Below are positions 23,614 through 33,277 of a DNA stretch of 64,000 nt, one piece after another. The stretch's first letter is position 1, and each line of letters begins with the position of its first letter. The notes beneath the pieces were generated by a model that was not told the origin of the DNA, searched no databases, and saw nothing but the letters and a program-made list of their open reading frames with translations. Position numbers and translations under genes: made by a program. This stretch comes from Stieleria neptunia (GTDB lineage: Bacteria; Planctomycetota; Planctomycetia; Pirellulales; Pirellulaceae), in the NCBI RefSeq assembly GCF_007754155.1, contig NZ_CP037423.1, positions 9,172,938 to 9,236,937 of the forward strand. The letters run 5' to 3'.

Positions 23614-24336
23614 TTAAACCGTCAATCCGCTGAACGCGCTGCCGATTCCGAGCGACTGGATTTCCTTTTTGACGGCTGCTTTGTCGGGGTTTTCCAGCGT
23701 TTCGACCACTTCGTCGGCCAACAACTGGGCAAAGGCCGCTTTGGCTTCCAATTTCAACTGCTGCAACTGAACCTGGTCCAGCTTGACCGAGGACGCCTTT
23801 TCGACCTCGGCGGCGATCTCTTCCAAGCTGGCCTTGGGGTGAATCGTGCTGGCCCACAAGACGCTGTACAGCGGGCGGTTGGCCTCTTGATGCTGCATGC
23901 GTTCCAGCGCCCGCCAGGCCCGCTCGAGCAGACAATTCCGCCACAACACCAGCCATTGCTTGGAATCCAGCGTGACCGAGGCCGATTTTTCCGGGTCCGA
24001 TTCCGTGCCGCCCTGCTCTGCACTGGCCTGCTCTGCACCGGCCTGTTCGGCCAACCGCGCCTTGGCACAGGATTTCACCGCCCGGGCCAGAAAATCGCGT
24101 AGCCGCCCCCTGCGATGCTCGCCGAACCCCGCCGAAACCAGGTGCGTCAACAGGATCCGCAGCGCCTGATCGGCTTCTTCGGTCGACCCCATCACGGCGG
24201 TCAACTGTTTTCGCATCGGCGACAGGTAACGCAAGACAAAACCGGCCGCACTCTCGGCTTCGGTCCACGAGTGCGAGGACCGAACCAAGTTGACCGAGGA
24301 TCGTGTTTTGCCGGAAGAAGAGATCTGAGTCGACAT
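23614..24336 (-). CDS. ECF-sigma-like protein of planctomycete type
   Basis: The product is 240 residues from ATG 24336 (MSTQISSSGKTRSSVNLVRS). The TRSS start followed by a helical domain (SWTEAESAAGFVLRYLSPMR, then STEEADQALRILLTHLVSAG, then RGRLRDFLARAVKSCAKARL) is the pattern of planctomycete sigma-70-like region 2 proteins. A linker rich in AEQ repeats follows, then a second helical part, WRNCLLERAWRALERMQ and HPKASLEEIAAEVEKASSV, in the place of region 4. Typical DNA-contact residues are weak, so promoter recognition is inferred only. Divergent from yhaM. Confidence 0.55.
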   Translation of the reverse strand: MSTQISSSGKTRSSVNLVRSSHSWTEAESAAGFVLRYLSPMRKQLTAVMGSTEEADQALRILLTHLVSAGFGEHRRGRLRDFLARAVKSCAKARLAEQAGAEQASAEQGGTESDPEKSASVTLDSKQWLVLWRNCLLERAWRALERMQHQEANRPLYSVLWASTIHPKASLEEIAAEVEKASSVKLDQVQLQQLKLEAKAAFAQLLADEVVETLENPDKAAVKKEIQSLGIGSAFSGLTV

Positions 24337-24506
24337 GTCGAACAGTATAACACTCCCCCACCATAAACGAAGCACTTTGCGAGAATTCGTCCCGTTGCCG
24401 GTCGCCTTGCAGGGGATCCCCCGCCTCCACACCTTGCCATCGGCGGCCATCGCACGCATCCTTTGCATCGACTTATCATTTTACGCCCCGCCAAAGGGAA
24501 TCTGCC

Positions 24507-25469
24507 GTGCCTCGTACGCTTGTCACCGAACTGACCGACGGCCAATCTCTGGACCAATCCTTCCGCTTGGCCGACAAACAAATCCGCGTCAACCGGCAGG
24601 GCGGCAAGTACCTGTTGCTAAAACTGGCCGACCGCAGCGGGACGATTGTCGCGATGATGTGGAACGCCGATGACTCGGATTATGAAAAGATCCGTCGCGG
24701 CGGCTACGTGCATTGCATCGGCCGCACACAAGTTCACCAGGGTGCGTTGCAAGTCATCTTGACCGCGATCGATGACCTGGCCGAAACCGAAGTCGATCCG
24801 AGTGATTTTGATCAGTTCGACGCCGGCGCCGCCGACCAGGCCCTGGCGACCTTGCGGGACTTGCTCGGAAACCTGCACAACGTCTACCTGCGCGGACTGG
24901 GAAACGCGTTCCTGTCCGACGAGGCTTTCGTCGCCAAACTTCGCCTGGCCACCGCCGCCGTCTCCAATCACCACGCCTACCCCGGCGGGCTGCTGCGACA
25001 CACCGTGGACCTGATGGAAGTCTGCCAGTTTCTCGGACCTCGCTATCCCGGCGTGGACACCGAACTGTTGATGTTTGGCGCGTTCCTGCATGACCTGGGC
25101 AAGATCGAAGAGATCTCTGCCAGCGGCGAACTCAGTTATACCGACCGCGGCCAACTGGTCGGCCACATCGTCATCGGCGTCCAGATGCTCGGCGACACGA
25201 TCGCGACCTTTGAAGAAGACGCCGACGAGGATTTCCCCAACGACCTGCGGTTGCAACTGGAACACCTGATCGTTTCCCACCACGGGCAACTTGAATTCGG
25301 CAGCCCCCGTTTGCCGGCCACGCTGGAAGCGATCGCGTTGCATCACATCGACAACCTGGACGCCAAAATCACTTCCTTTACCAGTCTGATCGAATCGGAT
25401 CTGACCAACAACGAACACTGGACCAATTACCATCCCTCGATCGGACGCAAGCTATGGAAAAAGCAGTGA
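24507..25469 (+). CDS. yhaM: 3-prime to 5-prime exoribonuclease of YhaM type
   Basis: The product is 320 residues from ATG 24507. An OB-fold nucleic-acid domain (residues about 18-85, with [20 protein letters not shown]) precedes an HD phosphohydrolase domain: [20 protein letters not shown], then [11 protein letters not shown] with the HD pair, then [13 protein letters not shown]. This order and length match YhaM/CBF1, which trims RNA and single-stranded DNA from the 3-prime end with metal ions. Its last 16 bp overlap queC, suggesting co-translation. Confidence 0.9.
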   Translation: MPRTLVTELTDGQSLDQSFRLADKQIRVNRQGGKYLLLKLADRSGTIVAMMWNADDSDYEKIRRGGYVHCIGRTQVHQGALQVILTAIDDLAETEVDPSDFDQFDAGAADQALATLRDLLGNLHNVYLRGLGNAFLSDEAFVAKLRLATAAVSNHHAYPGGLLRHTVDLMEVCQFLGPRYPGVDTELLMFGAFLHDLGKIEEISASGELSYTDRGQLVGHIVIGVQMLGDTIATFEEDADEDFPNDLRLQLEHLIVSHHGQLEFGSPRLPATLEAIALHHIDNLDAKITSFTSLIESDLTNNEHWTNYHPSIGRKLWKKQ

Positions 25470-26155
25470 CCGAAAATCGCCCCCCCGCCGTCGTCTTGCT
25501 CTCCGGCGGACTCGATAGCGCGACCTGTCTAGCGATCGCACGCGAAGCAAACTTTGCCATCCATGCGATCAGTTTCCGCTACGGCCAACGACACGAATAC
25601 GAACTCGAGCGGGCCGCCGCGTTGGCCCAACAATTCGACGTCGCATCGCACCGGATCGTCGAAATCAACCTGTCTCAATTTGGCGGTTCGGCGCTGACCG
25701 ATCAATCGATCGTGGTTCCGAAATCCGATTCCGTCGAACAGATCGGCGCAGAAATCCCCGTCACCTATGTGCCGGCACGCAACACCGTGTTCCTGTCCCT
25801 GGCATTGGCCTTTGCCGAGACCATCGGCTCGGTCGATCTGTTCATCGGCGTCAACTCGCTCGACTACAGCGGCTATCCCGATTGCCGCCCGGAGTACATC
25901 GCCGCGTTTGAAACGATGGCCAACCTGGCGACCCAGAGCGGAACCAGCGGACGCAAGCTGACGATCCACACACCGCTGATCCATCTGACCAAGGGCGAAA
26001 TCATTCAAACGGGACTCGGCCTGGGCGTCGACTATGCGATGACGCTGTCCTGCTATGATCCCGGCCCCGGCGGAAAACCCTGTGGCCACTGCGACGCCTG
26101 CCTGTTGCGGCAAAAAGGGTTTAAGGAAAACAACTTGCAAGACCCCGCGGGCTGA
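25454..26155 (+). CDS. queC: 7-cyano-7-deazaguanine synthase
   Basis: The product is 233 residues from ATG 25454. QueC converts 7-carboxy-7-deazaguanine to preQ0 with ATP and ammonia, in queuosine synthesis. The PP-loop [17 protein letters not shown] is at about 13-29, and the C-terminal zinc site is formed by Cys residues in [20 protein letters not shown] (then CLLRQKGF). The [15 protein letters not shown] and [14 protein letters not shown] motifs are also typical. The start lies inside the 3-prime end of yhaM. No other queuosine gene is in the window. Confidence 0.97.
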   Translation: MEKAVTENRPPAVVLLSGGLDSATCLAIAREANFAIHAISFRYGQRHEYELERAAALAQQFDVASHRIVEINLSQFGGSALTDQSIVVPKSDSVEQIGAEIPVTYVPARNTVFLSLALAFAETIGSVDLFIGVNSLDYSGYPDCRPEYIAAFETMANLATQSGTSGRKLTIHTPLIHLTKGEIIQTGLGLGVDYAMTLSCYDPGPGGKPCGHCDACLLRQKGFKENNLQDPAG

Positions 26156-26162
26156 GAGAGAG

Positions 26163-26190
26163 AGTGGGATAGGCTGGAAGCCTATCCCAC
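26163..26190. repeat. REP-like palindrome, copy 3 (short)
   Basis: GTGGGATAGGCTGGAAGCCTATCCCAC forms a near-perfect palindrome (outer arms GTGGGATAGGCT and AGCCTATCCCAC) between the convergent genes queC and 26196-28316; it could act as a bidirectional terminator. Only the arms are retained compared with copies 1, 2, 4 and 5. Confidence 0.85.
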
Positions 26191-26195
26191 GTCGC

Positions 26196-28316
26196 TCACT
26201 CAAACGTCTTCGGTTCCTTCACCGGAACCAGATCCCAGGTCTCTCGTGGCGACGTTTCTCTCGTTCCAATACGAAGACTCTCCAGCGTCGCAACGGGGAC
26301 GCGACCGCTCCCCAATTCAGCATGCGTGCCGCGTAACTCGCGACCGTCAAACTCGGCCGTCTGCAATCCCAACTGCGCTCCGTCGCGGGTCGTGATGATG
26401 TACCGGCACGCTGCCGGTTCTTCGTCGGATTGCCCGAGCCAAATCACCTCCGCTACGCTCGAACGTTGGATCAACCGCGTTCTGCCGCGGATTTCGATGC
26501 GAGCGGTGTCGTCGTCGATCGACAACAAACGCCCCCGCAACACGTCGCCGGTCGGCGCAACCAACAAGTGTGTCGGCGGCGAATCGGCCTGCCGTCGTGG
26601 CAGACGCATCAGCGATGGCGCATCGGTTTCACCCCGCGTGACCGCCGGCCCCGATCGAATTCGGCTGACCTGGTCTGACGGCACAAGCACCTCGCCAAAC
26701 CAGTCGTTTTGAAATCGGACACCATTGGGCTGGATCGAAATCAATTGACCGGGCAAGCGATCGCCGTGACGAAGCTCCAGCATGCCGCGCTGGCGTCCGG
26801 ACGTCGCATCCGAACCTGCCGCCGACGCAAACCGAATCGTCACGCCGTCGGTCGCCGCGATCCCGACGTCATTCTCGCCGGCCAGGGATCGCCATCCGAA
26901 CGTGGCTCCGACGTCTTGTCCGTCTAGCAAATGTCCCCACAGAGACACGCCGTCTGCCTGGAATCGGGACGCCTCGCCGGCCGGCGCCGTCACGTCCTCC
27001 GATCGCCCCACCCAACGCGTGACGCGTGATGGTGCAACGGCCAAACGTGTTCCCGTCGTCTCGCGCACCAGGATCGCACCGTCGGCATCTCGTCCATCGA
27101 CGCGTCCGCGAACGCGATTGCCGTCCGACAGAGTCACATCACACGCCGGCGAAACGTGCGTCGCCACGGCAAACTCCATCCGAGCGAGATCGCCGATCGC
27201 GTGCCACGCGCCGTCGACACGAAACCGATCCGCATCCCATTGCTCGGCAACCTGGTCGACGATTGATCCGTCGCGAAACAAGGTGAATCGATCCGGCAAG
27301 AACTGTGACGGCGGCGGCTGGCCATCCCACCGAAACAATTCGAAACCGGTCACTTCGACCGGATCCCCACGATTGATCAACGTCAACTCGCGCCGCAGCA
27401 CGGGCTCGTCATCGACGAGCGAGACGTCGGCTCGCAGCATGCCGTCGCGGTAGGCCAGCAGTCGCCCGGCCACCTGGTCAGCATACAAATCCAACTCCAA
27501 CCGCCCCGCCGAATCGGCCACGTCAAACACGTCGGCATCGGAAACACTCGCGTTGCTGCGGACCACCGAAACACTTTCGCCGAACCACTCCACTCGGGTG
27601 ACGAAACGCTCGGTCGGCAAACGTGAAATCGACCCACCCCGCCGATCCACCCGCGCACCGCCCTGCCCTGCCCCGCCCGACGACCGATCACCGAGCGACA
27701 ATTCAAAATCGGCCATGCCCTCGCAAGCCACTTCGATGCGAATTCGAAATCGATTCGGCAGATCAATCGCTGCGACCGCCGCCGATTCGGGGACCGTGCA
27801 AACCATGCCCTGCTCGGTGAAGCCCCAACCCGTTTCACGACGAAACCGATACCGCGCGTCGGACAAGGCCAAGATCTGACGCGGCATGCTCGCCTGGTCG
27901 ACGATGCGGACGACGCGTTGGGCCGCAAAGGAGACCCGCCCGAGGTCTGCGGTATCGAGCGTGATCAGATCGTCGAGCCAGGAGACGACCTTGCCGACAT
28001 ATCGGCTGCGGTCGTCCAACAGAAACGCAAACGTGTGGGTCAGAGTACCAGGACCATCATCTTCAACGCTGCCAGAGTCGGAAGGATTGCGACGAGCCTC
28101 CAACAGATTTTCGGTCGAGATTTCGATCGGCTGGGCGAACCGTGTGCTGTTGATTCGCAGCGTCCCCGGCTCCTCGGCGGCGGACAACGTGCCGTCGATT
28201 GCACTGCCATCGACGAGCAAAAAACGCATGTCGGGATCGTCAGCGGACGCATTTGCCAGCGAACCGATCAACAGGAACAAGACGCCGCCCACGAGCCGGT
28301 AGGCGGCGGAGGTCAA
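26196..28316 (-). CDS. Large secreted protein with repeated small beta modules
   Basis: From a TTG at 28316 the product is 706 residues; the open frame continues to 28601 through a MITE-like repeat, so I discard that part. The start LTSAAYRLVGGVLFLLIGSL is a signal peptide. Similar modules recur: MRFLLVDGSAIDGTLSAAEE, then VTLSDGNRVRGRVDGRD, then LRHGDRLPGQLISIQPNGV, then VAPTGDVLRGRLLSIDDD, and a weaker last one, each with a GD-x-x-x-G-x-L core reminiscent of Sm-like strands. A jelly-roll-like part lies in the middle. Function unknown; it closes the MoxR operon region. Confidence 0.7.
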   Translation of the reverse strand: MTSAAYRLVGGVLFLLIGSLANASADDPDMRFLLVDGSAIDGTLSAAEEPGTLRINSTRFAQPIEISTENLLEARRNPSDSGSVEDDGPGTLTHTFAFLLDDRSRYVGKVVSWLDDLITLDTADLGRVSFAAQRVVRIVDQASMPRQILALSDARYRFRRETGWGFTEQGMVCTVPESAAVAAIDLPNRFRIRIEVACEGMADFELSLGDRSSGGAGQGGARVDRRGGSISRLPTERFVTRVEWFGESVSVVRSNASVSDADVFDVADSAGRLELDLYADQVAGRLLAYRDGMLRADVSLVDDEPVLRRELTLINRGDPVEVTGFELFRWDGQPPPSQFLPDRFTLFRDGSIVDQVAEQWDADRFRVDGAWHAIGDLARMEFAVATHVSPACDVTLSDGNRVRGRVDGRDADGAILVRETTGTRLAVAPSRVTRWVGRSEDVTAPAGEASRFQADGVSLWGHLLDGQDVGATFGWRSLAGENDVGIAATDGVTIRFASAAGSDATSGRQRGMLELRHGDRLPGQLISIQPNGVRFQNDWFGEVLVPSDQVSRIRSGPAVTRGETDAPSLMRLPRRQADSPPTHLLVAPTGDVLRGRLLSIDDDTARIEIRGRTRLIQRSSVAEVIWLGQSDEEPAACRYIITTRDGAQLGLQTAEFDGRELRGTHAELGSGRVPVATLESLRIGTRETSPRETWDLVPVKEPKTFE

Positions 28317-28378
28317 ACGACGATCAGCCGTCTGACGGGAGCCCAATACCGCTAAATCGAGAAGCGACTTTCCCAAAG

Positions 28379-28501
28379 ATGGCTCCCCTCTCCCCCGAAC
28401 AAGCCTCTTGGTCGATTCGGATTGCCTATGCGCGCCAACTGATTGTAGTAAGCGAAAACCTTGCGATGGGTAGAGGCTTGTTTGGGGGAGAGGGGAGCCA
28501 T
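28379..28501. repeat. MITE-like palindrome upstream of 26196-28316
   Basis: The ends are near-perfect inverted repeats: GGCTCCCCTCTCCCCCGAAC at the left and GTTTGGGGGAGAGGGGAGCC at the right, with a 60-bp interior. No coding capacity. Confidence 0.85.
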
Positions 28502-28590
28502 GGTGTTCCATTTTCGCTTCACGATTTAGTGTTATTAGACGCAAGCCGACGGGCCCGCCTCCACGTGATCGCAACCGGACGTCTGGAAGG

Positions 28591-29688
28591 TTATCGTTCA
28601 TAGATCGGCAAAAAGCGGTAGTTCACGGCCAGCGCCAACAAGGACATCGACGTGCTGTTGGTCACCCCGAGATCCCCGTCAAAACTTCCATTCGGCTTCT
28701 GGTCGCGTTTGAGTCGTTGAATCAGCCGATCGTTCCACTGTTTCCAAACCGCGACGTCGGATTGGAAGTACGCCTGGGCTTGATAATAGCGGGCGTATTC
28801 GGGCCACATCGGCTCGGCGTCGCGATTGGCAACGAGGTATCGCAACGTCGACGGATAGGCCGGCAACTCCTTTCGTCCGGCGATGGCGAGCACCAGGTTG
28901 ACGATACTACTGCGGGCAACCGATTCGCCACCACCACCTTCGCTGGCACTGGTGTAGCCGACCGAACCGTCGTCGGCCGTCATGGAGACGAAGTAATCGA
29001 TCGCCCGATCAATCGACTGATCCGGCACCTCGATTCCCGCATTGCGTGCCGCCAGCAAGCCCATCACGACGGCGCCCGAGACGGAGGTATCGGCGTCGCT
29101 GGCGTTGGGCGCGTAACGCCACCCGCCCCGACGATTGTTCTTTTGTGCCGTCAACGCCGCACGGACCGCCAACTCCACCGCGTCAGCGAGACTGCGTCGG
29201 GATTCCTGCTCGCCGGGTGGATACAGATCCGAATCGTCGACCACACCGTAGGCTTCACAAAGTGCCAACATCCCGAACCCGTGATGATACATGCTGGGCG
29301 AAATGTAGCCGGTCACCGCGGACTGGCCGGCGATGATGTGCCGCAATCCCTTGCGAATCACGTCGCGATGCGGGCCAAAATTGGGGTCTTCACCGGAAGC
29401 CAAAAAAGCCAGCACGGCCAGTCCCGTCGTCCCCGGACCGACGCCCTCACCGGCCGGCCACGTCCCCCGATCGTCCTGGGTCTGCGCCAGAAACTCTAAC
29501 CCCTTGGCGTAGATTTCATGCACGTCACGCGAGACCAGCTCGCCGATGGTGGCCGACGATGGATCCGGCGACCGGTTGACCTGGGCGTTGGCCGACATCG
29601 CCAAGCCAAACATGGCCCCGAAAACCAAGCAGAGCAGTGTGATGATATGACGAGTGTTCTTGAACCAACACAGATTCATCGAGTTCAT
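28591..29688 (-). CDS. Secreted prenyltransferase/squalene-cyclase-fold protein
   Basis: The product is 365 residues from ATG 29688 (a second ATG follows three codons later). A signal peptide ends MSANAQ. The rest is an alpha-alpha barrel like that of squalene cyclases and prenyltransferase beta subunits: GLEFLAQTQDDRGTWPAGEG, then YHHGFGMLALCEAYG, then RGGWRYAPNASDADTSVSGA, and QKPNGSFDGDLGVTNSTSMS near the end (repeated QxxxGxW-type motifs). The cyclase DxDD motif is not seen, so I infer a binding or structural role. A 141-bp MITE separates it from the gene upstream. Confidence 0.75.
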   Translation of the reverse strand: MNSMNLCWFKNTRHIITLLCLVFGAMFGLAMSANAQVNRSPDPSSATIGELVSRDVHEIYAKGLEFLAQTQDDRGTWPAGEGVGPGTTGLAVLAFLASGEDPNFGPHRDVIRKGLRHIIAGQSAVTGYISPSMYHHGFGMLALCEAYGVVDDSDLYPPGEQESRRSLADAVELAVRAALTAQKNNRRGGWRYAPNASDADTSVSGAVVMGLLAARNAGIEVPDQSIDRAIDYFVSMTADDGSVGYTSASEGGGGESVARSSIVNLVLAIAGRKELPAYPSTLRYLVANRDAEPMWPEYARYYQAQAYFQSDVAVWKQWNDRLIQRLKRDQKPNGSFDGDLGVTNSTSMSLLALAVNYRFLPIYER

Positions 29689-29750
29689 GCTTGGATTGAT
29701 CCGCGAAGTGAAATCGCCCTGTCGAAAAGGCATTGGTGTCGTCTCATCTA

Positions 29751-29891
29751 AAGTCACCCTCCCTGGCAGGGAGGGTCGAGCGCAGCGAGGGGAGGGTCGA
29801 GCGGTCGTCGCTGAGCGATTCCGAGCGAGAGAAACCCTCCCCGCGTCGTCGTAAACTCCTCCGCGACCCTCCCTGGCAGGGAGGGTGACTT
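29751..29891. repeat. MITE-like palindrome between operon genes
   Basis: The left end AAGTCACCCTCCCTGGCAGG and the right end CCTGGCAGGGAGGGTGACTT are inverted copies, and each itself holds the small palindrome CCCTCCCTGGCAGGGAGGG. It lies between the DUF4175-like gene and the prenyltransferase-fold gene. Confidence 0.85.
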
Positions 29892-29999
29892 CGACTCTTG
29901 CGAGCGTTGTCGTTGCCAAGGCCGGTATGGACGGTGATGAAACGTCGGACGATGCCCGAGCCAGAGGGCTGTGAGATCTCTTCATGCGCATCCGGTTGC

Positions 30000-32900
30000 T
30001 CATTGCCCCGCCTCCACCGCCGCGGAGGATCGTCGCTGTTCCAGCCGATCAAAGTACTGATCCAATCCCGCTCGCCATCGTTCCGGGACCTCGCCACGGT
30101 CTCGTCCGACGGACAACTGTGTTTCCGATTGACGCGTGGTCGCAAGTTGATTGAGACCTTTACCGAGCAACGCGATCGCCGCCTGATCGGTCTCACCGCC
30201 CTGCCCTCCCCCGGCGCTGCCCCCGCCACCGCCGCCGCCCTCGGGGCTGATCTTGTTACTCCGCAACAGCAACTCGATCGCTTCGGTTTGCGCCGCGATC
30301 GCGACCGGCCCGGTTTCCGGCGTGATCAACGTCTTGGACGCATCCACCATCGCGGCACTGGCCAACTTCAACACTTCGATCTCTTCTCCAAAATTCAACA
30401 TCCCGTCCGGCAAGGCCTCGATCCCGTCGACGACCGCGTCCAAACGATCACGCAACAAATCCTGTGACTCACTCAACCGGATCGCTTCGCTGACGTAATC
30501 CGCTTGCTGCATCGCCTGGCGTCCCTGATCGGCGACGCGCGTCTGTTCGCGCAACGTCACTTCGGCCTCCAAGATCCTCAACACTTCCACGATCACCGCC
30601 GGCGAAAGCGACTTCTTGTTCTGAGGCCCCGATTCGGATTGTTCGGATCCCGGGTCCACCAAGTCATCGGCCCACCGATCCAAGTTGTCCGACCAAAACT
30701 CGGCCGCGGCAATCGAAACGCCGGGCCGCAACGGGACCCGATCCTGCAACGTTTTCAGTTGTTCCAAGACACGGGCCTGGTTCATTTCATCCAGCACGGA
30801 TTGAAAGTGTTCGATCTCGCGTCGCTGGCAAAACGCTTCCAAGTCATCCAGCACCGTTCGAACCCGCGCGGCCGACTCGATCACATCGGCGACGACCGAC
30901 TGCAACGTCTGATCGTTCGATTCGGGGGCTTGGCCGAAGGTAGATTCGATGCTTCGTGCCAACTGCATCGCGACCCGATCCTGCAACCGGCTGACCGATT
31001 TCAAACGTTTGACCAGCGTGCTGCCTTCCATGTTCCCCATCAGCTGTTTGAGTTCTTCGGCCACGGCGTCGAATTCCGCGACCAGATCGGTTTGATCTTC
31101 GATGGCGATCGACAAACTGTCTTCTTCCGATTTCTCGGTTTCACTTTTCGGCTTCCGTTTGGACGTGTCGACAATCGTGGTTCCGGCCAAACTGATTCGC
31201 TCGGATGATTCCGCGTCGGGGTCTTGGGTCGATTCTTCGGCGGCATCGCCATCGCTTGGCTCGGCCAATGTCCCTTGCGAGCTTTCCTGTCCGGCTAGTT
31301 CCGCGAACTTCGATTCTTCTTCGCCTTGCTCCGACGCTCGCTGCAGCAATTCGGCGACGCGCGGCATGCGATCATCGGACATCTGTTGCAGCGTCTGGAG
31401 CGTGGCGGCGAGTTTTTCAACATAGTCGACGTCGACTTGATCGTTGCGTGCCGCCTGCCGCAACAACGCCTCCCCTTCGCCGGTCAACGATTCCAGTTGG
31501 CGGCCGTTGAACGCTTCGGCCCGTGCCTGCTCGGCCACCGCGGCACGCCATTGATCATCGCGATCGGCCGCGGCGACTTTGGCCAATTCGCGATTGCGAG
31601 AAAACAGATTCAATTCTCGATCTCGCACATCCATCGCGGCCTGACGCCAGCGAGCGAACTGGTCGGCGATCCAGACGGCGTGCTCGTCGGCCGTCAGCAC
31701 GTGGATCGGCAGCGGATCGGAATACACCCGCTGGCGTCCCGGAAAATCGTCTTCGGCCCAAAACCGCAAACTCACTTCACCCGGCGGAACGGACAACGAC
31801 GTCGCCTGGAACACCGCGGCCAACGAACTCGCCCCGTCGCCGGATCCCAACACCCGTTCGCCCGACTCTGAAGTGGAATCGGCGGCCCACTGCATGCCGA
31901 CTCGGCGGACGGCAAAATCGTCGTCCGCCGTCACCGTAAAACGCAACGCTTGACTGTCCAACACCCGCGGTGGAATCGATTCGTTTTCGACCAACAGTGT
32001 CGGCCGCCGATCGGGAACTCGCTGCACCGTCACGATCATCGGCTCGGCCGCCGCCAATCCGTCTCGATCGGTCCAGTGCAGTCGGACGCTTTCGACCGAG
32101 GTCCCCAAGTCCGCCGCGAATTGATTGCCCTGAACGGCGACCGGTGTTCCGTCGACCGTCGCATCGGCCAAGGCAGACGAAACGGTCAGCCGCAGCTTCG
32201 CCGCGGCGCCTTCGACGATGCGAATCACACCGGCGTCGTAATCCGTCTGCAGCGTGCCGCCGTCGATTCGCCCGGCCAAATAGTCCGGCAACTGAACCGT
32301 TGCAATGACGTTCGTCAATTCTGGCCGAAGCTTGGGGATCAATCGAACCCGGCGGCGTGCATCACCCACTCGGACGTCCGCGATCGATGGCTCGAACAAC
32401 CGTGGCAATTCGAACGAGTAGCTCGCCGGAACAGAGTCGTCGGATCGAGTCACACGAGCCGTGGATCGCCGTGTTCCGATCCGAAGAGTCGCTTCACGCG
32501 GCGTCCAGCGACTTTGGGGATCCAACGCCACCGTCCATCCAGACGACTCGTCGCGCGGCACGACCCGTTCGGGCGGAAACGGTTGCAGGGTCACAAACGT
32601 AAAACGATCGATCGCAGCCAAGGGAGCGAACAGCCGTGTCGCCGCGTTCCCAACCGCATGCGGGGCAAGCACAAACACCAAGACGGCCGACGCTAGCAAC
32701 GCGGCCAATCCACGGACCATGACGTGTAGACGCGATTCCGGAAGCGCCTGATGAAACTCGCGCGTTACCGCTTCGTCGGCCACTTGCTCAAGCGCCGCCA
32801 CACACAGCGTCACCGAACGAGCCTGCTCCGATTCACAGTCCGCCAATTCCAACGCACCGACCAAGTGATCGCCAAACACAGGGTCGCGCCGCCGGATCAC

Positions 32901-33188
32901 CTCGGCAACACGCAACGGTGACCGGCAATCCCAAAGGGTTTGCCACAGACGCATCACCGCGATGCCCATCGCCGCGACCATCACCGCCAATAGACCACAA
33001 CGAATCCAGACGGGTGTGTCGCCGAATCGGTCGGCGATCAGCAACACCCCAAACACGGTCATGGCGATCAACAGAAAACGAAGCAGATGATCACGCCCCA
33101 CCCTCCACACCAGCGCACGACGAAACTCGGCCAGTTTGTCGAGCAAACGGGCGGGAATCGAGATGTGATGGGATTGCCGGGTGGTCAT
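30000..33188 (-). CDS. Large DUF4175-like membrane protein of the MoxR operon
   Basis: The product is 1062 residues from ATG 33188 (MTTRQSHHISIPARLLDKLA). Two membrane segments are near the start (LLRFLLIAMTVFGVLLI and CGLLAVMVAAMGIAVM) and a third near residue 155 (LAALLASAVLVFVLAPHAVG). A large periplasmic part with Ig-like strands follows, then a long, coiled-coil-rich, acidic part, and a Gly-rich tail before RQSETQLSVGRDRG. The plan, and the place beside VWA genes, match DUF4175/TIGR02302-type proteins. I infer a membrane-linked scaffold for the MoxR-VWA system. Confidence 0.7.
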   Translation of the reverse strand: MTTRQSHHISIPARLLDKLAEFRRALVWRVGRDHLLRFLLIAMTVFGVLLIADRFGDTPVWIRCGLLAVMVAAMGIAVMRLWQTLWDCRSPLRVAEVIRRRDPVFGDHLVGALELADCESEQARSVTLCVAALEQVADEAVTREFHQALPESRLHVMVRGLAALLASAVLVFVLAPHAVGNAATRLFAPLAAIDRFTFVTLQPFPPERVVPRDESSGWTVALDPQSRWTPREATLRIGTRRSTARVTRSDDSVPASYSFELPRLFEPSIADVRVGDARRRVRLIPKLRPELTNVIATVQLPDYLAGRIDGGTLQTDYDAGVIRIVEGAAAKLRLTVSSALADATVDGTPVAVQGNQFAADLGTSVESVRLHWTDRDGLAAAEPMIVTVQRVPDRRPTLLVENESIPPRVLDSQALRFTVTADDDFAVRRVGMQWAADSTSESGERVLGSGDGASSLAAVFQATSLSVPPGEVSLRFWAEDDFPGRQRVYSDPLPIHVLTADEHAVWIADQFARWRQAAMDVRDRELNLFSRNRELAKVAAADRDDQWRAAVAEQARAEAFNGRQLESLTGEGEALLRQAARNDQVDVDYVEKLAATLQTLQQMSDDRMPRVAELLQRASEQGEEESKFAELAGQESSQGTLAEPSDGDAAEESTQDPDAESSERISLAGTTIVDTSKRKPKSETEKSEEDSLSIAIEDQTDLVAEFDAVAEELKQLMGNMEGSTLVKRLKSVSRLQDRVAMQLARSIESTFGQAPESNDQTLQSVVADVIESAARVRTVLDDLEAFCQRREIEHFQSVLDEMNQARVLEQLKTLQDRVPLRPGVSIAAAEFWSDNLDRWADDLVDPGSEQSESGPQNKKSLSPAVIVEVLRILEAEVTLREQTRVADQGRQAMQQADYVSEAIRLSESQDLLRDRLDAVVDGIEALPDGMLNFGEEIEVLKLASAAMVDASKTLITPETGPVAIAAQTEAIELLLRSNKISPEGGGGGGGSAGGGQGGETDQAAIALLGKGLNQLATTRQSETQLSVGRDRGEVPERWRAGLDQYFDRLEQRRSSAAVEAGQ

Positions 33189-33190
33189 GG

Positions 33191-33228
33191 GGTGGGAGGT
33201 GGCAGAAAAATGGAGGGCAGAAAAATGG
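33191..33228. repeat. Short repeat with two GGCAGAAAAATGG units
   Basis: The unit pair just upstream of the DUF4175-like start also occurs, almost base for base, at 38397-38434 upstream of the DUF58 gene. It includes GGCAGAAAAATGGAGGGCAG. Confidence 0.8.
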
Positions 33229-33277
33229 AAAAGAAAAGACAGCCTAGCAATCGAAACTTCAAAGTTAAAACCAACCC

